DNA of 32,828 nucleotides from Bacillota bacterium (GCA_023410875.1 JAEYPH010000030.1:1-32828); one strand, 5' to 3'; positions 15,108 to 23,769 are shown, numbered from the stretch's first letter. Program-made: numbers and translations. The notes: generated by a model from the sequence alone, not told the origin.

Positions 15108-16439
15108 ATGAGCACCAACGAAAAGCAGGATAGAGAGCACATCCTAAGCCTCGTGGAGGCCTATTGGCGGGACCACCATCACAAGGACGCGCCTTATGAA
15201 GAGGGCCAGCGCATCCCCTACGGCGGCCGTGTGTACGACCAGCAGGAGATGCGCAACCTCGTGGACAGCGCGCTGGATTTCTGGCTGACCGCCGGGCGCT
15301 ACGCCGACGAGTTCGAGCACGGTCTGGGGGAATATCTGGGCCTGCCCTATGTGTCGCTGGTCAACTCCGGGTCGTCGGCCAACCTGCTGGCCTTCATGGC
15401 GCTCACGTCGCCGCTGTTGGGCGATCGGGCCATCGGCCGCGGCGACGAGGTCATCACAGTGGCCGCGGGCTTCCCGACGACGGTGGCCCCCATCGTGCAG
15501 TATGGCGCTGTGCCGGTGTTCGTGGATGTCACGATCCCTCAGGCCAACGTGGACGTTGCGCTGCTGGAGCGGGCGCTGTCCGAACGCACCCGCGCGGTGA
15601 TGCTGGCCCATACGCTGGGCAACCCCTTCGACATCGCCGCGGTCAAGGCCTTCTGCGACCGCTACGGGCTGTGGCTCATCGAGGACAACTGCGACGCGCT
15701 GGGTTCGGTCTACGAGCTGGGCGGCGTGCAGCGCCCCACGGGCGCCTTCGGCCACATCGGCACGTCCAGCTTCTATCCGCCGCACCACATCACGCTGGGC
15801 GAGGGCGGGGCCGTGTACACCGCCGACCCGCTGCTGCATAAGATCGTGCGCTCCCTGCGGGACTGGGGCCGGGATTGCGTGTGCCAGGGCGGCGAGGACA
15901 ACCACTGCGGCCACCGCTTCGACGGCCAGTTCGGCGAGCTACCTTTTGGCTTTGACCACAAGTACGTGTATTCCCACTTCGGCTACAACCTGAAGGCCAC
16001 CGACATGCAGGCGGCCATCGGCTGCGCCCAGCTCAAAAAGCTGCCGGACTTCACGGCGCGCCGCCGCGAGAACCACGCGCTGCTCTATTCCCTGCTGCAG
16101 GATGTGCAGGACAAAGTGATCCTGCCCGAGGCCGCGCCTGGCAGCCAGCCCAGCTGGTTCGGCTTTTTGATGGTGTGCCGGCCGGGGGTGGATCGCTTCG
16201 CCGCCGTGCGGGCCATCGAGGCCGCCGGCGTGCAGACGCGTTCGCTGTTTGCAGGCAACCTGCTGCGCCACCCGTGCGCCATCGGCATCCGGGGCCAGGG
16301 CGCTTACCGCGTCGTGGGGGACCTCGCCAATACCGACCGGCTCATGAATGACGCCTTCTGGGTCGGCGTGTATCCGGGCATGGACGACGCGCGCATTCGC
16401 CGCATGGCCCGGGTCATACGGGAAGCCCTGAACCAGTGA
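15108..16439 (+). CDS. rfbH: CDP-4-keto-6-deoxyglucose 3-dehydrase RfbH (E1)
   Basis: 443 residues of the DegT/DnrJ fold, but with the special E1 features. In SSFYPPHHITLGEGG a His (226) replaces the PLP-linking Lys, so the enzyme uses PMP. Cysteines at 195, 257, 259 and 267 (C-x-C-x7-C after an upstream Cys) match the [2Fe-2S] cluster ligands known in Yersinia E1. It removes the 3-OH of CDP-4-keto-6-deoxyglucose, with electrons from an E3 reductase. No E3 gene is present in this window. The ATG follows AGGAG by five bases; the stop overlaps the GTG of gtrA. The assignment is firm. Confidence 0.95.
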   Translation: MSTNEKQDREHILSLVEAYWRDHHHKDAPYEEGQRIPYGGRVYDQQEMRNLVDSALDFWLTAGRYADEFEHGLGEYLGLPYVSLVNSGSSANLLAFMALTSPLLGDRAIGRGDEVITVAAGFPTTVAPIVQYGAVPVFVDVTIPQANVDVALLERALSERTRAVMLAHTLGNPFDIAAVKAFCDRYGLWLIEDNCDALGSVYELGGVQRPTGAFGHIGTSSFYPPHHITLGEGGAVYTADPLLHKIVRSLRDWGRDCVCQGGEDNHCGHRFDGQFGELPFGFDHKYVYSHFGYNLKATDMQAAIGCAQLKKLPDFTARRRENHALLYSLLQDVQDKVILPEAAPGSQPSWFGFLMVCRPGVDRFAAVRAIEAAGVQTRSLFAGNLLRHPCAIGIRGQGAYRVVGDLANTDRLMNDAFWVGVYPGMDDARIRRMARVIREALNQ

Positions 16440-16873
16440 AGGCTTTGGACGCGCTGCGGGAGCGCCTGCGCCAAGGGGGCCTGTGGGCCACGCTGTGGCA
16501 GTTCCTTAAATTTTCCGCCGTGGGCGTCAGCAACACGCTGATTTCGTTGGCGGTGTACTGGCTGTGCTTCTACGCTCTGCACTGGCACTATCAGCTGAGC
16601 AACTTCGTGGCCTTCGTCGTCAGCGTCACCAATGCGTATTACTGGAACCAGCGCTTCGTCTTCGCCAAGGAGGGACGGCGGGATTTCCGGGCCCATGCAC
16701 GGGCCTACGGCAAGGCCTTCGTTTCCTACGGGGCCACATATCTGGTGGGCGTGGCGCTGCTGGCGCTGTGGGTGGAGGTGCTGCATGTGGATGAGGGCAT
16801 CGCGCCGCTTTTAAACCTGCTCATCACAGTGCCGGCCAACTATGTGCTCAACCGCTTCTGGGCGTTCCGCTGA
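16436..16873 (+). CDS. gtrA: GtrA-family membrane protein (lipid-linked sugar flippase candidate)
   Basis: 145 residues with four membrane spans and the GtrA-like layout: FLKFSAVGVSNTLISLAVYW at the start, NFVAFVVSVTNAYYWNQRFVF in the middle, and NYVLNRFWAFR at the end, the usual family signature. In phage and bacterial glucosylation systems GtrA is thought to flip bactoprenol-linked sugar made by GtrB. The start is GTG overlapping the rfbH stop (GTGA), so it is coupled to the dideoxysugar genes. A GtrB-like transferase closes the same operon, which supports the flippase role. Confidence 0.88.
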   Translation: MKALDALRERLRQGGLWATLWQFLKFSAVGVSNTLISLAVYWLCFYALHWHYQLSNFVAFVVSVTNAYYWNQRFVFAKEGRRDFRAHARAYGKAFVSYGATYLVGVALLALWVEVLHVDEGIAPLLNLLITVPANYVLNRFWAFR

Positions 16874-16911
16874 CAGGATTCCCCTGAAGTCGAAAAGGAG
16901 AACGCATCTAC

Positions 16912-18729
16912 GTGAAGATCAAGGTATCCAACTACATTTCCCAGTGGCTCGTGGATCACGGCATCGCCGATGTGTTCTCCGTGACCGGCGGCGGGGCCAT
17001 GCATCTGAACGACGCCCTGGGCCATCAGGCCGGCCTCACGGTGACCTACAACCACCACGAGCAGGCCTGCGCCATGGCCGCCGAGGCCTATGCCCGCGTG
17101 GACAACCGCATCGCCGCCGTGTGCGTGACCACCGGCCCCGGCGGCACCAACGCCATCACCGGCGTGCTGGGCGGCTGGCTGGACAGCATACCGATGCTGG
17201 TACTCTCCGGCCAGGTGCGCTACGACACCACAGCCCGCAGCGCCGGCCTGCCGCTGCGGGCCATGGGAGACCAGGAATTCGACATCACCGCCGCCGTGGG
17301 CTGCATGTGCAAATACGCCGAGATGGTCGTTGACCCGCTGCGCATCCGCCACGCGCTGGAGAAGGCGCTGTATCTGGCCCGCGCCGGCCGCCCGGGCCCG
17401 TGCTGGCTGGACATTCCCCTCAACGTGCAAGGGGCCTATGTGGAGACCGACGACCTTACGGGCTTCAACCCCGCCGAATGCCCCCAGGCCGCGCCGCCCC
17501 CGCCGGCTGACGCTCTCATTGACGATATCCTGACCAAAATATACGCTGCACAGCGCCCGGTGTTCTACGCCGGCAACGGCATCCGCCTGTCCGGGGCCTT
17601 TGAGGTGTTCCGCAGCGTGGCCCGCAAGCTGGGCGTGCCCGTGGCGACATGCTGGGACAGCATCGACCTGATGCCCAGCGACGACCCGCTGTATGTGGGC
17701 CGCGGCGGCATCATGGGCGACCGGGCGGGCAACTTCGCCGTGCAGAACAGCGACTTGGTGCTGGCCATGGGCAACCGCCTGAGCATCCGCCAGGTGGGCT
17801 ACAACCACGCCTCCTGGGCCCGGGCCGCCCACGTGGTCATGGTGGACATCGACGAAGCGGAGCTGAAGAAACCCACGCTGCACGTGGAGACGCCGGTGTG
17901 GGCCGACGCCGCGCTGGTGCTGCGGGCCATGGACGAGCGCCTGCCCGATGGGCCGCTGTTCCGCGGCGAGGAATGGCTCGCGCGCTGCCGGGACTGGAAG
18001 GCCCGCTACCCCGTGGTGCAGGACAAGCACACGTGCGGCTGCGAAGGGGCCAACGTGTACGCGATGATCCATGAACTGAGCTCCCGGCTGCCAGAAGGGC
18101 GGCTGACCGTGGTGGGCAACGGCTCGGCGTGCGTCGTGGGCAGCCACGCCTATGTCATCAAGCAAGATCAACGCTTTTTGATCAACTCCGGCGCCGCGTC
18201 CATGGGCTACGACCTGCCCGCCGCCATCGGCGCCTGCATCGCCATTGGCCGCGGGCAGACCGTGTGCGTGACCGGCGACGGGTCCATACAGATGAACCTG
18301 CAGGAGCTGCAGACCATCGTGCACCACCGGCTGCCCATCAAGATTTTTCTCATCAACAACAACGGCTACCACAGCATTCGCCAGACGCAGAAGAACTTCT
18401 TCGGCGAGCCGCTGGTGGGTGTGGGCGGCGAAAGCGGCGACCTGAGCTTCCCAGACATGGGCAAGCTGGCCTGGGCCTACGGCATCCCCTATTCGTCGGC
18501 GCGCGCCAACGAGGAGCTGCCCCAGGTGCTGGCCGCGGCACTCTCGACCGACGGCCCGTCGATCTGCGAGGTGTTCGTGGGCTGCGATCAGAACTTCGAG
18601 CCCAAAAGCGCCACCAAGCGCCTGCCCGACGGCACGCTGGTAAGCGCACCGCTGGAGGATTTGGCCCCCTTCCTGAGCGAGGAGGAGCTGCTTGCCAACC
18701 TGATCATACCGCCGGTGAGCCGCCCATGA
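16912..18729 (+). CDS. Thiamine-diphosphate enzyme, acetolactate-synthase-like (YerE-type candidate)
   Basis: 605 residues with the three domains of the acetohydroxyacid synthase group. E50 in NHHEQACAMAAEAYAR is the cofactor-activating Glu. The middle domain (about 200-340) is the nucleotide/FAD-type fold. The C-terminal domain has the cofactor motif GDGS at 455-458 followed by INNNGYHSIRQTQ. Valine-biosynthesis IlvB would normally sit with ilvN or ilvC; here it lies between gtrA and a sugar reductase, behind rfbFGH. YerE of Yersinia, a TPP flavoenzyme, adds a two-carbon unit from pyruvate to CDP-3,6-dideoxy-4-ketoglucose, so this is the best analogy. The start is GTG after AAGGAG. The stop overlaps the next ATG. 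Confidence 0.85.
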   Translation: MKIKVSNYISQWLVDHGIADVFSVTGGGAMHLNDALGHQAGLTVTYNHHEQACAMAAEAYARVDNRIAAVCVTTGPGGTNAITGVLGGWLDSIPMLVLSGQVRYDTTARSAGLPLRAMGDQEFDITAAVGCMCKYAEMVVDPLRIRHALEKALYLARAGRPGPCWLDIPLNVQGAYVETDDLTGFNPAECPQAAPPPPADALIDDILTKIYAAQRPVFYAGNGIRLSGAFEVFRSVARKLGVPVATCWDSIDLMPSDDPLYVGRGGIMGDRAGNFAVQNSDLVLAMGNRLSIRQVGYNHASWARAAHVVMVDIDEAELKKPTLHVETPVWADAALVLRAMDERLPDGPLFRGEEWLARCRDWKARYPVVQDKHTCGCEGANVYAMIHELSSRLPEGRLTVVGNGSACVVGSHAYVIKQDQRFLINSGAASMGYDLPAAIGACIAIGRGQTVCVTGDGSIQMNLQELQTIVHHRLPIKIFLINNNGYHSIRQTQKNFFGEPLVGVGGESGDLSFPDMGKLAWAYGIPYSSARANEELPQVLAAALSTDGPSICEVFVGCDQNFEPKSATKRLPDGTLVSAPLEDLAPFLSEEELLANLIIPPVSRP

Positions 18730-19619
18730 GCGTGGCCGTCGTCACCGGGGCCACGAGCTTTTTGGGGGCCGAGCTTACGCGCCAACTGCTGGCGCAGGGG
18801 GACACGGTGGTGGCCGTCGTGCGGCCCAATAGCTCCAACGCCAACGCGCTTACCGCTACGCCGGGTTTGCGCCTCGTGGAGCTGGACCTGAGTCATTTGG
18901 ACCGCCTGCCGGCCCATGCGCCGGCGGCGGACGCCTTCTACCACCTGGGGTGGGACGGCGGCGCGCCGGCCAGCCGACACCATGAGGACGTGCAGCAGCG
19001 CAATGTGCTCTTTGCTGAGCAAGCTGCCCGCGCCGCCGTGGCGATGGGCTGCCGGGCCTTTGTGTTCACCGGCTCCCAGGCCGAATACGGCCCGCAGGAT
19101 GGCCCGCTGGCCGAGGGCGCGGCCCTTGTGCCCACCACGGCCTATGGCCGTGCCAAAACCCAGGCAGGCCAGCGTGCCGCCGAGCTGTGCGCCGGCGCGG
19201 GTCTCGCCTTCGCCCATGGCCGCGTGTTCTCGGTGTACGGCCCCGGCGACCACCCGTGGACGTTGATAACCCAATGCGTGGAGGGCTTCCTCAAGGGCCA
19301 AAACGTGGCCCTGAGCGCCGCCACGCAACCATGGAACTATTTGTATGTCCGCGACGCTGCGGCGGCCCTGCGGGCTCTGTGCGCGCGTCAGGGCGTGTAT
19401 AACATCGCGGGGCTGGATACGCGGCTGCTGCGGCAGTTCGTGCAGGACATCCACCGCCTGTGCGGCAGCCGGGGGCAGCCGCTGTATGCCAGCCGGGAAC
19501 CCGGCGCGCCGCCGCCCTACGGCATACAGCCCGTCGCGGACAAGCTGCTGGCCACCGGCTGGCGGCCCCAGGTGCCCTTCGAGCAGGGCATCCGGCTCAT
19601 ACTGGAGGAGCGTGTATGA
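18726..19619 (+). CDS. NAD-dependent sugar epimerase/reductase
   Basis: 297 residues, an extended SDR protein. The N-terminal VVTGATSFLGAELTRQLLAQG is the cofactor loop, FVFTGSQAEYG carries the Ser region, and AYGRAKTQAGQ carries Tyr-x-x-x-Lys. It overlaps both neighbours by four bases (ATGA on each side). In the CDP-dideoxysugar pathways the last step is reduction of a keto group (Abe, Prt, or YerF on the branched sugar). Its place after the TPP enzyme favours reduction of the keto group that enzyme leaves, as YerF does. Direct 4-keto reduction or epimerisation is the alternative; sequence alone does not decide. Confidence 0.85.
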   Translation: MSVAVVTGATSFLGAELTRQLLAQGDTVVAVVRPNSSNANALTATPGLRLVELDLSHLDRLPAHAPAADAFYHLGWDGGAPASRHHEDVQQRNVLFAEQAARAAVAMGCRAFVFTGSQAEYGPQDGPLAEGAALVPTTAYGRAKTQAGQRAAELCAGAGLAFAHGRVFSVYGPGDHPWTLITQCVEGFLKGQNVALSAATQPWNYLYVRDAAAALRALCARQGVYNIAGLDTRLLRQFVQDIHRLCGSRGQPLYASREPGAPPPYGIQPVADKLLATGWRPQVPFEQGIRLILEERV

Positions 19620-20578
19620 AGAAGATCAGCGTCGTCGTGCCCACCTACAACGAGATCGAGAACGTGCGCGCGCTGCGCGACGCCGTGGCGGCGGTGTTCG
19701 CCCAGCGTCTGCCGCAGTACGAGTACGAGATGATTTTCATCGACAATTGCTCCGCCGACGGCACCCGCGAGGAGCTGGCGGCGCTGTGCGCCGAGGACGC
19801 CCACGTCAAGGCCATCCTCAACGCCAAGAACTTCGGCCAGTTCAACTCGCCCTATTACGGCCTGCTGCAGAGCGGCGGCGACGCCACGGTGCTGCTGGCC
19901 GCGGATTTTCAGGACCCGGTGGAGCTGATCCCTCAGTTTGTGGAGGAGTGGGAGAAGGGCTGGCGCATCGTCATCGGCATCAAGACCGCCAGCCACGAGA
20001 ACCCGCTGATGTACGGCCTGCGCTCCCTGTACTACCGCATCATCAAGCGCCTGAGCGCCACCGAGCAGATAGAGCACTTCACGGGCTTCGGCCTTTACGA
20101 CCGCGCCTTTGTGGAGGTGCTGCGGGGCCTTAATGACCCGTCGCCCTTCCTGCGGGGCGTCGTGGCGGAGCTGGGCTTCCCCCACAAGGACATCCCCTAC
20201 ACCCAGCCTGCCCGCCGCGCCGGCAAAACCAGCAACAACTGGTACCGCCTGTATGACGCAGCGATGCTCAGCTTCACGAGCTACACCAAGATCGGCCTGC
20301 GGCTGGCTACGCTGCTGGGCTTCGGCATCGCGGCCTTAAGCCTGCTGGTGGGCCTGGTGTATCTGGTGCTCAAGCTCGTGTTCTGGGAGCGCTTCACCGC
20401 CGGCATGACGCCGCTGCTGATCGGCATCTTCTTTATGGGCGCGGTGCAGCTGATCTTTACGGGCTTTCTGGGCGAGTACATCATGAGCATCAACACCCGT
20501 GTCATGCGCCGGCCGCTGGTCGTGGAGGAGAAGAGGATCGGGTGGGGGGAGAAAGAAGAAGCCCCCAGGCAAGAATAA
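19616..20578 (+). CDS. GT2 glycosyltransferase, GtrB/DPM1-like
   Basis: 320 residues. The GT2 domain (1-230) starts ISVVVPTYNEIENV and has the metal-binding ADFQDP motif and HFTGFGLYDRAF. Two hydrophobic segments near 235-260 and 270-300 form the C-terminal hairpin typical of GtrB-like polyprenyl-phosphate glycosyltransferases. The role would be to move a sugar, here probably the CDP-dideoxy sugar, onto undecaprenyl phosphate for flipping by GtrA. The ATG overlaps the stop of the reductase. It ends the operon. No clear terminator follows, only repeats. The donor sugar is inferred from the operon; known GtrB enzymes use UDP-glucose or related donors. Confidence 0.88.
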   Translation: MKKISVVVPTYNEIENVRALRDAVAAVFAQRLPQYEYEMIFIDNCSADGTREELAALCAEDAHVKAILNAKNFGQFNSPYYGLLQSGGDATVLLAADFQDPVELIPQFVEEWEKGWRIVIGIKTASHENPLMYGLRSLYYRIIKRLSATEQIEHFTGFGLYDRAFVEVLRGLNDPSPFLRGVVAELGFPHKDIPYTQPARRAGKTSNNWYRLYDAAMLSFTSYTKIGLRLATLLGFGIAALSLLVGLVYLVLKLVFWERFTAGMTPLLIGIFFMGAVQLIFTGFLGEYIMSINTRVMRRPLVVEEKRIGWGEKEEAPRQE

Positions 20579-20872
20579 CGGCATTCTCTCAGGGGATTCT
20601 TCGGCTGGTGTGCAGCCTCTGAATGACAGGAACGGGTGTTGCACGATGCTTTGTGCGGTCATTCCGAGCGCGGCGAGGAATCTCCCTGTTACTCGTTATT
20701 AAATGCGGTGTCTTGGCCGCAGGAAACCCTCTCCCCAGACCCCTCTCCCGTCACCGGGCGAGGGGGATATAGATCAGTCTGCCGCAGTGCCTGTGGGCAC
20801 AAGGCTTTGCGTGGGTGTGGCAAGGGTAGAGCCCTTGCCCTACACAAATACTTGGCTTAATCACTTTACTAA
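20579..20872. other. Gene-free stretch with several intergenic repeat-like segments
   Basis: No credible gene. A segment near 20655-20690 (GTCATTCCGAGCGCGGCGAGG) and a CCCTCTCCC/GAGGGGG-type segment near 20725-20770 look like common bacterial intergenic repeats, by memory only. A perfect hairpin GGCAAGGG-TAGAG-CCCTTGCC lies at 20819-20839 without a T-tract. The open frames here are translations of these repeats. Confidence 0.5.
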
Positions 20873-20933
20873 ATGGGTGCCGAAGGTTTCCAAAGGGCGA
20901 CCGGAAAGCCCTTTGGTCGCGCCCACAGGCGCG
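20873..20933 (+). repeat. Two-hairpin intergenic repeat, copy B
   Basis: Same arrangement as copy A: GCCGAAGGTTT, stem CCAAAGGGC/GCCCTTTGG, then CGCGCC-CACA-GGCGCG. It ends 36 bases before the orphan antitoxin start. Confidence 0.85.
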
Positions 20934-20968
20934 AAAACTTTCTCTCTGCTAAGAAAGAGGTGTTTGCA

Positions 20969-21184
20969 ATGCTCGTAGACTTGACGGAGATACAGAACAA
21001 TTTTGAGCAATACCTTGACTTGTCTTGCGATCAGGAGATCATCATAACGCGGAATGGCCAACCGATTGCCCGACTGATCGGAGTTAAGGACTCCTTATCG
21101 TTCTTTAGTGATCGTTTGGTCGGCCTTGTGCCCACGGATGTGGATGAAAAGGCGATGCGGGAAGAAAGACGTCTCGTTAAGTGA
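20969..21184 (+). CDS. Phd/YefM-like antitoxin, orphan
   Basis: 71 residues starting MLVDLTEIQNNFEQYLDL, then EIIITRNGQPIARLIG, the standard Phd/YefM N-terminal DNA-binding fold (a short domain followed by NGxPxAxL). AAAGAGGTG lies nine bases upstream of the ATG. The C-terminal tail (DVDEKAMREERRLVK) would bind a toxin, but no toxin gene follows: the next 350 bases hold no PIN, Doc or RelE-like frame. It may be a leftover after toxin loss, or a trans-acting partner. GC content is lower than the host average. Confidence 0.75.
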   Translation: MLVDLTEIQNNFEQYLDLSCDQEIIITRNGQPIARLIGVKDSLSFFSDRLVGLVPTDVDEKAMREERRLVK

Positions 21185-21539
21185 AGATGGCAGCAGAGTG
21201 TGGAAGGGCGCTTCAGATGGCGAACAGCCTTTGCCGACGGACGGTTCATCCGGCCGGAGGAAATATTACATCGAAAGGATTGCTCACCAAACCCCGCCGC
21301 AGCGGTCTTCCGCTATCCTGTAACGAGTGTGGGCTTACAAAGACAAGGAAAGCTCCGGCGACGGTTATCGCCGGAGCGAAAGCTGGCCTAATGCAAGTCG
21401 TCCAAATCGCCGACGACGCAACAGTGTCGGCGGCGAAAGGCAGGCTGAGCCTCCCGCTGCTATTTCTCTTTCTTTCTTAGCTATCTTGTTATATAATATA
21501 TAGGACAGGGAAAACTCATTTTATCAGGAAGGTCCCCTT
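21185..21539. other. Gene-free stretch upstream of remB with hairpins
   Basis: No credible gene; the open frames lack family features and ribosome sites. It contains a perfect 10-bp stem GCTCCGGCGA/TCGCCGGAGC with a six-base loop at 21352-21377, and a second stem CGCCGAC/GTCGGCG at 21408-21432. Neither has a clear T-tract. The remB promoter lies at the right end. Confidence 0.5.
21492..21497 (+). promoter_or_regulatory. -10 box upstream of remB-gyrB
   Basis: A perfect TATAAT 43 bases before the remB start. The -35 at 17-base spacing (TTTCTT) is poor. It is the best candidate promoter for the remB-gyrB operon. Confidence 0.45.
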
Positions 21540-21851
21540 ATGCTTTTGCATCTCGGCGGCGATTGGGCGGCCAATTCCAGCAGGGTCATCGCGATACTCG
21601 ATTACTCCACCGTGAGCGGCGTCCGCTCGTGCAAGCGCATGCTGGCCGACGCCCAGGCCCGCGGCATGCTGGAACGCATCGACGAGGACGAGGCCCGATC
21701 CATGATCCTGCTGACCACCCGCGAAGGCATTCGCGTGGTGCTCTCGCCGATCTCCGCGGCAGCCTTGAAGGGCCGCCTGCAGAGCAAAGCTATCTATATG
21801 GACTTCCCCGCGACGCTGCGCCGCCGGCCTTCCTCCAGGAAAGGGAAATAG
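21540..21851 (+). CDS. remB: RemB-like extracellular matrix regulator (DUF370)
   Basis: 103 residues. The N-terminus MLLHLGGDWAANSSRVIAILDYST and SKAIYMDF near the end match the YaaB/RemB family, and gyrB follows one base later, as in Bacillus subtilis where yaaB/remB lies between recF and gyrB. RemB relatives are small DNA-binding proteins regulating matrix genes. The C-terminal tail is basic (RRRPSSRKGK). The ATG has AGGAAGG nearby. Here recF, dnaN and dnaA are not upstream, so the usual origin-side neighbours are missing. Confidence 0.85.
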   Translation: MLLHLGGDWAANSSRVIAILDYSTVSGVRSCKRMLADAQARGMLERIDEDEARSMILLTTREGIRVVLSPISAAALKGRLQSKAIYMDFPATLRRRPSSRKGK

Positions 21852-21852
21852 C

Positions 21853-23769
21853 ATGGAACAACCCCCAAAGGTCAATACCTACGACGAAACACAGATCGAG
21901 GTGCTGGAAGGCCTGGAGGCCGTGCGCAAGCGCCCCGGCATGTATATCGGCTCCACGGACACCCGCGGCCTGCACCACCTGGTGTATGAGCTTGTGGACA
22001 ACGCCATGGACGAGGCGATGGCCGGTTTTTGCGACACCGTGGGCATCACGATACACGCCGACGGTTCATTGACCGTGCGCGACAATGGCCGCGGTATCCC
22101 CACCGGCGTAAACCCCAAGCACGGGCGCCCGGCGGTGGAAGTGTGCCTGACGGTGCTGCACGCCGGCGGCAAGTTCGGCGGCTCCGGCTACAAGGTGTCC
22201 GGAGGCCTGCACGGCGTGGGCCTGTCGGTCGTGAACGCGCTGGCCGAGTGGCTCACGGTGGAGGTGTGCCAGAACGGCAAGCGCCACTTCCAGCGCTATG
22301 AGAACGGGGACCCTGTGACCGCCCTGGAGGTGCTCGGCGAGACCGGGGAGACCGGCACCGCCGTCACGTTCCTGCCCTCCGACAAGACCTTTGAGACGAC
22401 GGAGTTTGTCTTCGATACGCTCAAGGCCCGCCTGCGGGAGATCGCCTTCTTAAATTCCGGCGTGCGCATCGTGCTCAAAGACGAGCGCACCGGCCAGGAG
22501 CAGGAGCGCGAGTATTATTACGAAGGCGGTGTTCGACATTTCGTGGAACACCTGAACCGCAGCAAGACCAGCTTGACCGAACATCCCATCTACATCGCCT
22601 GCGCCCGGGAGGACGTATCGGTGGAGGTGGCCATGCAATACACCGACGGCTATGCCGAGGCGGTGTTCTGCTTCACCAACAACATCCCCAACCCCGAGGG
22701 CGGCACGCACCTGATGGGCTTCCGCTCGGCGCTTACCCGCGCCATCAATGCCTACGCCCGGCGCTTCGGGTTCCTCAAAGAAAAGGATGAAAATTTATCC
22801 GGAGAAGACGTGCGTGAAGGCTTGACCGCCATCATCTCGGTGCGCATGCCCGAGCCCCAGTTCGAGGGCCAGACCAAGGCGAAGCTCGGCAACTCGTATA
22901 TCCGCACCTTCGTGGACAGCGTCGTGTACGACGCGCTCAATACCTTTCTGGAAGAGCACCCCGCCGACGCCCGCGTGATGCTCTCCAAGTGCATCCAGGC
23001 CAGCGCCGCCCGCGAGGCCGCCCGGCGCGCCCGCGAGCAGACCCGCCGCAAGGGCGTGCTGGAATCCACGAGCCTGCCCGGCAAGCTGGCCGACTGCACC
23101 GAGCGCGACCCTGCCCAATGCGAAATATACCTCGTGGAGGGCGACAGCGCAGGAGGCTCTGCCAAGATGGGCCGCGACCGGCGCTTCCAGGCGATCCTGC
23201 CCTTGCGCGGTAAGATTCTGAACGTGGAGAAGACCCGCATCGACCGGGCCATGCTCAATGAGGAGATTCGCTCCATGATCACGGCTTTCGGCTGCAGCGT
23301 CAACGAGAACTGCGATTTGTCCAAGCTGCGGTACCATCACATCGTGTGCATGACCGATGCCGACGTGGACGGCGCCCATATCCGCATCCTGCTGCTTACG
23401 TTCTTCTACCGCTACATGAAGCCGCTGATCGAGGGTGGCCACGTGTACATCGCACAGCCTCCGCTGTACAAGGTCACCAAGAACAAGAAGGAGCACTACT
23501 GCTATTCCGACGCCGAGCTGGACGTGTACCTGGGTGAGATCGGCCGTGACGGCATCAACATTCAGCGCTACAAAGGCCTGGGCGAGATGAACGCCGAGCA
23601 GCTTTGGGACACCACGATGAACCCGGCCACCCGCACGATGCTGCGGGTCTCCGTGGAGGACGCCATCGCCGCCGACGAGATTTTCAGCCTCCTGATGGGT
23701 GACCAGGTGGAGCCGCGAAGGGAGTTCATTGAGGAGAACAGCAAGTTGGTTGCGAACTTGGACGTTTAG
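21853..23769 (+). CDS. gyrB: DNA gyrase subunit B
   Basis: 638 residues, the same length as Bacillus GyrB. The GHKL ATPase domain has YELVDNAMDEA, DNGRGIPTG and GGLHGVGLSVVNAL. The TOPRIM domain has LVEGDSAGGSAKMGRD and MTDADVDGAHIR. The C-terminal QRYKGLGEMNAEQLWDTTM is the usual GyrA-binding end. It supplies ATP hydrolysis for negative supercoiling of DNA with GyrA. The start is fixed by the family N-terminus and by the one-base gap after remB. The gene is complete and uninterrupted. Assignment as GyrB, not ParE of topoisomerase IV, rests on the neighbouring remB and gyrA. Confidence 0.97.
   Translation: MEQPPKVNTYDETQIEVLEGLEAVRKRPGMYIGSTDTRGLHHLVYELVDNAMDEAMAGFCDTVGITIHADGSLTVRDNGRGIPTGVNPKHGRPAVEVCLTVLHAGGKFGGSGYKVSGGLHGVGLSVVNALAEWLTVEVCQNGKRHFQRYENGDPVTALEVLGETGETGTAVTFLPSDKTFETTEFVFDTLKARLREIAFLNSGVRIVLKDERTGQEQEREYYYEGGVRHFVEHLNRSKTSLTEHPIYIACAREDVSVEVAMQYTDGYAEAVFCFTNNIPNPEGGTHLMGFRSALTRAINAYARRFGFLKEKDENLSGEDVREGLTAIISVRMPEPQFEGQTKAKLGNSYIRTFVDSVVYDALNTFLEEHPADARVMLSKCIQASAAREAARRAREQTRRKGVLESTSLPGKLADCTERDPAQCEIYLVEGDSAGGSAKMGRDRRFQAILPLRGKILNVEKTRIDRAMLNEEIRSMITAFGCSVNENCDLSKLRYHHIVCMTDADVDGAHIRILLLTFFYRYMKPLIEGGHVYIAQPPLYKVTKNKKEHYCYSDAELDVYLGEIGRDGINIQRYKGLGEMNAEQLWDTTMNPATRTMLRVSVEDAIAADEIFSLLMGDQVEPRREFIEENSKLVANLDV

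Noticed and set aside
16840..18372. 510-residue open frame opposite the TPP enzyme
   Set aside because: Antisense shadow of a GC-rich gene; no family features, and it would overlap a clearly real coding region.
16912..18729. Biosynthetic acetolactate synthase IlvB for valine
   Set aside because: No ilvN, ilvC or ilvD nearby; the gene is coupled to rfbFGH and a sugar reductase, so a sugar-modifying role fits better, though sequence alone does not exclude IlvB.
20499..20978. Small open frames over 20499-20978 as genes
   Set aside because: They translate repeat segments (for example the two-hairpin element), and such frames recur wherever the repeat occurs.
21181..21480. 99-residue frame directly after the orphan antitoxin as its toxin
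   Set aside because: No PIN, Doc, RelE or other toxin pattern and no ribosome site; it spans two strong hairpins, so it is non-coding.
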